64,000 nucleotides of DNA from an uncultured Collinsella sp. (GTDB lineage Bacteria > Actinomycetota > Coriobacteriia > Coriobacteriales > Coriobacteriaceae). The DNA lies in the NCBI GenBank assembly GCA_900556875.1, contig USQQ01000006.1:1-64000 (forward strand), in the 5' to 3' direction. The notes beneath the pieces are model-generated. The model worked only from the letters and a program-made list of their open reading frames with translations, was not told the DNA's origin and did no database searches. The translations under genes were made by a program, and so were the position numbers. Shown here in pieces: positions 61,453-64,000 of the stretch (the first letter of the stretch is position 1; every line of letters starts with the position of its first letter).

Positions 61453-62970
61453 TTACACCAATTCGTGCATGAGATCACAGTTGCGTGCATACAATTCGTC
61501 AAAGATATGACGACGCGACGCATATAACTCGTGGGCAGCCATATCGGGCACGATTGTTTGCGCAACGCCAAGGACTTGGGCGAGTTCATCCCATGATGCA
61601 TAGGCGCCACCTGCGAGAGCTGCCATGATGGCATCACCGAAGCATGCGCCCACCGTAACCTTGGCAACCGAGACCTCGCGCCCGCATACGTCGGCGATAG
61701 CCTGCATCCAAACTGGATTCTTGGTTCCACCTCCGACAAGCATAATGCGCCCAATTGGCAGTCCATGCTCTCGCTCGATAATGTCGACATGGGATGCAAC
61801 GGTATACGCGACGCCTTCCAAGGCGGCGCGAACCATATGGGCTCGCGTATGCCTTCCGGTCAGGCCAAAGAAGACGCCACGCGCCTCGGGATCGTTGAGC
61901 GGAGTACGCTCCCCCGCAAAGTACGGCAGACACACGAGCCCATCGGCACCCGGCGCCACATCGGCGGCATCATGCGCCATAACCGAATATGCATCGGGGC
62001 CACCGTGGCCCTCGGCCTCCACGGCGTCGCGATACAGCTCTTGGCGCAACCACGATGTGAGCGCACCCGCCGTATTGGTCCCCGCGCAGATCCCGTAAGT
62101 TCCGGGAATGATAAACGTCCCTGGCCACAGGCGGGCATCATCGACCATATGATCAGCTAGGTAGATGAAATACGCCGTGCTCCCCAACTGAACCATCATA
62201 TCGCCGGGACGAAATACACCCGTCGAAATGGCCTCGGCACCAGAGTCGCCCGTTCCCACTAAGACAGGTGTCCCTGCCGCGAGCCCCGTCGCCTCAGCCG
62301 CACACTGCGTAATCACCCCGGCAATATCGGTAGCCGACATTACCTCCGCCATCTGGTCAGGCCGGCAGAAACGAGCACATTCCCGAGCATCAACCTTCCA
62401 AGTGTAGCGGTCATATAGGGGAAGAAAATCCTCCGCTAAATAACGGTCCACCGTAAAACGCCCCGTCAACTTTGCGCATAGAAACGATGACGCCGTCAGG
62501 AACTTCGCGGCACGTTCGTGCACCTCGGGCATATTCTGCTTAAACCACAAGATCTTGGGAGCAATATCTGACGAACAGGGATCGTGCCCGAAAAGCTCGC
62601 GTGCGCGATCTGACCCATATTCGGAAAGGAGCTCGTCAATCTGCGGCTTCGAACGTGCATCGACTCCATACAAAATCGCGGGCGCCAGCGCGTTGCACTC
62701 GGTATCGACCGGCACGCAGTCGCAACCCAATGCGGAAAGGCCCACGCATCCAATCTGCGCCGCGTTAACCCCCGATCGCACCACCAGCTCGCGCGACAAG
62801 CGGCAAAAATCGCCCCACCAAACTGCCTCCGCATCATGCTGATACCATCCATCACGCGGGTTGTCCGTCTCGTGTCCACAAGAGGCTTGGCAAACGATGT
62901 TGCATCGATTATCGATTAAAACGCCTTTAGAGGCGCTTGTCCCAATATCAATACCCAGATAGAGCGCCAT
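61453..62970 (-). CDS. FGGY-family carbohydrate kinase
   Basis: A 505-residue ribulokinase/xylulokinase-type sugar kinase. N-terminal LGIDIGTSASKGVLIDNRCN is the phosphate-1 motif; QLGSTAYFIYLAD and LPYFAGERTPLNDPEARGVFFGLTG belong to the C-terminal half with IMLVGGGTKNPVWMQAIADV, the adenine-binding part. The sugar cannot be predicted. It starts 6 bases after the stop of the SgcQ-like gene, so translation is coupled, and is convergent to tatD. Confidence 0.88.
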   Translation of the reverse strand: MALYLGIDIGTSASKGVLIDNRCNIVCQASCGHETDNPRDGWYQHDAEAVWWGDFCRLSRELVVRSGVNAAQIGCVGLSALGCDCVPVDTECNALAPAILYGVDARSKPQIDELLSEYGSDRARELFGHDPCSSDIAPKILWFKQNMPEVHERAAKFLTASSFLCAKLTGRFTVDRYLAEDFLPLYDRYTWKVDARECARFCRPDQMAEVMSATDIAGVITQCAAEATGLAAGTPVLVGTGDSGAEAISTGVFRPGDMMVQLGSTAYFIYLADHMVDDARLWPGTFIIPGTYGICAGTNTAGALTSWLRQELYRDAVEAEGHGGPDAYSVMAHDAADVAPGADGLVCLPYFAGERTPLNDPEARGVFFGLTGRHTRAHMVRAALEGVAYTVASHVDIIEREHGLPIGRIMLVGGGTKNPVWMQAIADVCGREVSVAKVTVGACFGDAIMAALAGGAYASWDELAQVLGVAQTIVPDMAAHELYASRRHIFDELYARNCDLMHELV

Positions 62971-62976
62971 AGGTGC

Positions 62977-63786
62977 CTACTCCCCTCGCGCCGCACGAGC
63001 GGCAGCCATAAAACGAACTACCCGCTCAACATCAACCGGGGCATCCAGCTTTCCGTCGCGCTTTAAGCACGTGCCGACAAACGCGCCATCGTAGTGAGCA
63101 AATACGTCAGCCACGGTATTTTCGCGACAACCGGTGCCACATACCACAGGTACTTCGCCAACACGCTCGCGGACCTCATCGGCAAGCTCGCCCGAAGCAC
63201 CACGACCGGCAGCCGAACCGCCGATGACCATCGCATCCGGTAGGCAATTAAAGAGAAGTGAATCGGCAATGTCCGCAGTCGTGCGGTCGTTGAGATAAAC
63301 CTCCCCCTCGCTCGTGATGAAATGAAAAAGCTTGAGGTCGTCCAGGCGCAGCGCCGCCTTGCGACGCATGGTGTGAGCGAAATCTCGGTTAATCAGCCCG
63401 AGATCACCGGCCCAGGCACCGCAAAAATTGCAGCGCGTGAACTGCGCATCGACGGCAGCGCACAGCTCGATTGTGGCATCACCATCGTAAATTGCCTCAG
63501 CTCCCCAAGGGGTCGACAAATCATGGGACAGAGTCCCGATTACATAGCCCATCGATGCAAGGGTTGAGGGAGAAACGTGCTGCTCATAGGGCATCGAGAG
63601 CTCATTGGTAATCAAAATGCCATCGACACCGCCCTGCTGCAACGCCTCGAGATCGCGCTTGGCGGCTTCCACGACCTGCGATACGCTTCCGCCCGGGTAA
63701 TACAGCGGATCGCCCGGCAGAGGACGCAGGTGCAGCATTCCGATAACCGGCTTTTCGTTCTTGAACATCGAAGTTAGAAACGACAT
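62977..63786 (-). CDS. BtpA/SgcQ-family protein
   Basis: A 269-residue TIM-barrel-like protein of the BtpA/SgcQ family: KPVIGMLHLRPLPGDPLYYPGGSV, GVDGILITNELSMPYE, and GGSAAGRGASGELADEVRE, MVIGGS. SgcQ sits in a sugar gene cluster in enterobacteria but has no proven reaction. The start at 63786 is preferred because AAGGAG lies ahead. It is the middle gene of a yjbQ-sgcQ-kinase operon. Confidence 0.85.
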   Translation of the reverse strand: MSFLTSMFKNEKPVIGMLHLRPLPGDPLYYPGGSVSQVVEAAKRDLEALQQGGVDGILITNELSMPYEQHVSPSTLASMGYVIGTLSHDLSTPWGAEAIYDGDATIELCAAVDAQFTRCNFCGAWAGDLGLINRDFAHTMRRKAALRLDDLKLFHFITSEGEVYLNDRTTADIADSLLFNCLPDAMVIGGSAAGRGASGELADEVRERVGEVPVVCGTGCRENTVADVFAHYDGAFVGTCLKRDGKLDAPVDVERVVRFMAAARAARGE

Positions 63787-63819
63787 AACGTGCTCCTTCA
63801 TAGGGTTATTGCAGGGACG

Positions 63820-64000
63820 TTACTCCCCTAGCACCTCGACGTACACTTTTCGCTTCTGCGGACCGTCAAACTCCGCAAGATAGATGTTCTGGGCACTTCC
63901 GCACACGATGTGGCCATCTTGGACGGGAAAGAAGCAACTGTTTCCACAAATCATGCTCTTGATATGCCCACAGGAGTTGTTGCCGGTGGCTCCATAGCTC
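63820..64000 (-). CDS. YjbQ family protein (N-terminus beyond window)
   Basis: The C-terminal 60 codons of a UPF0047/YjbQ-type protein run off the right edge. The translated part includes GNNSCGHIKSMICGN, then DGHIVCGSAQNIYLAEFDGP, and ends KRKVYVEVLGE, a good match to the family's C-terminal beta barrel. It lies 33 bases upstream of the SgcQ-like gene on the same strand. YjbQ proteins have been linked to thiamine phosphate synthase activity in vitro; the role here is unknown. Confidence 0.8.
   Translation of the reverse strand, partial: SYGATGNNSCGHIKSMICGNSCFFPVQDGHIVCGSAQNIYLAEFDGPQKRKVYVEVLGE

Overview
The window is about 60% GC, gene-dense and Gram-positive in character, with strong AAGGAGG-type ribosome binding sites. 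It carries an acetylase-type diaminopimelate pathway, a lysine riboswitch, two acetate kinases, an L-lactate dehydrogenase and a polyphosphate kinase. This fits an anaerobic gut Coriobacteriia, most likely Collinsella. That assignment comes from gene content and style only; no database was searched. No rRNA, tRNA or CRISPR array was seen.

Layout. 1-4.6 kb: ppk and an RlmD/RumA-type 23S rRNA methyltransferase. 4.6-8.9 kb (minus): a beta-glucoside operon (EamA transporter, GH1 6-phospho-beta-glucosidase, PTS EIIBC) behind a leader terminator. 9.0-15.5 kb: intergenic palindromes, DJ-1 and Maf proteins, a P1 peptidase, a galactofuranose pair (glf plus GT2) and pta. 15.6-24.9 kb (minus): tandem ackA genes, an MFS carrier with a LysR regulator, HIT, xseB/xseA, a YugP protease and RNase D. 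25-31.8 kb (plus): a lipid kinase followed by a 30-residue membrane peptide, an anchored C69 dipeptidase, then a predicted tryptophan ECF transporter (S, fused A-A, T) preceded by a leader peptide with three consecutive Trp codons and an intrinsic terminator.

31.9-42 kb: an aspartate/glutamate-type racemase with an ATP-grasp ligase, a peptidoglycan hydrolase, and an ATPase gene bracketed by duplicated copies of that hydrolase gene's 3' end. Then come a Ser/Thr kinase with a small regulator, a lipoprotein, a HigBA module and an M20 deacetylase. 42.2-46.3 kb (plus): a lysine riboswitch, then lysA and dapA in one uninterrupted reading frame, dapB and dapH. 46.5-53.3 kb (minus): an NdpA-like protein, an alpha/beta hydrolase bracketed by a 32-bp repeat, ldh, an aminotransferase and glutamine-dependent nadE. 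53.4-64 kb: a DUF4160 pair, two surface or low-complexity proteins, ettA, an sdpI/ArsR pair, tcdA, tatD, and a truncated yjbQ-sgcQ-FGGY kinase operon.

Two themes stand out. First, amino-acid-responsive RNA control: the Trp leader on the ECF transporter, the lysine riboswitch on lysA-dapA-dapB-dapH, and several terminators placed close upstream of start codons. Second, several families of intergenic nested palindromes. Within each family the inner core is conserved, while the outer arms differ between copies yet remain self-complementary. This implies selection on a folded structure, and I cannot assign these elements to a known class.
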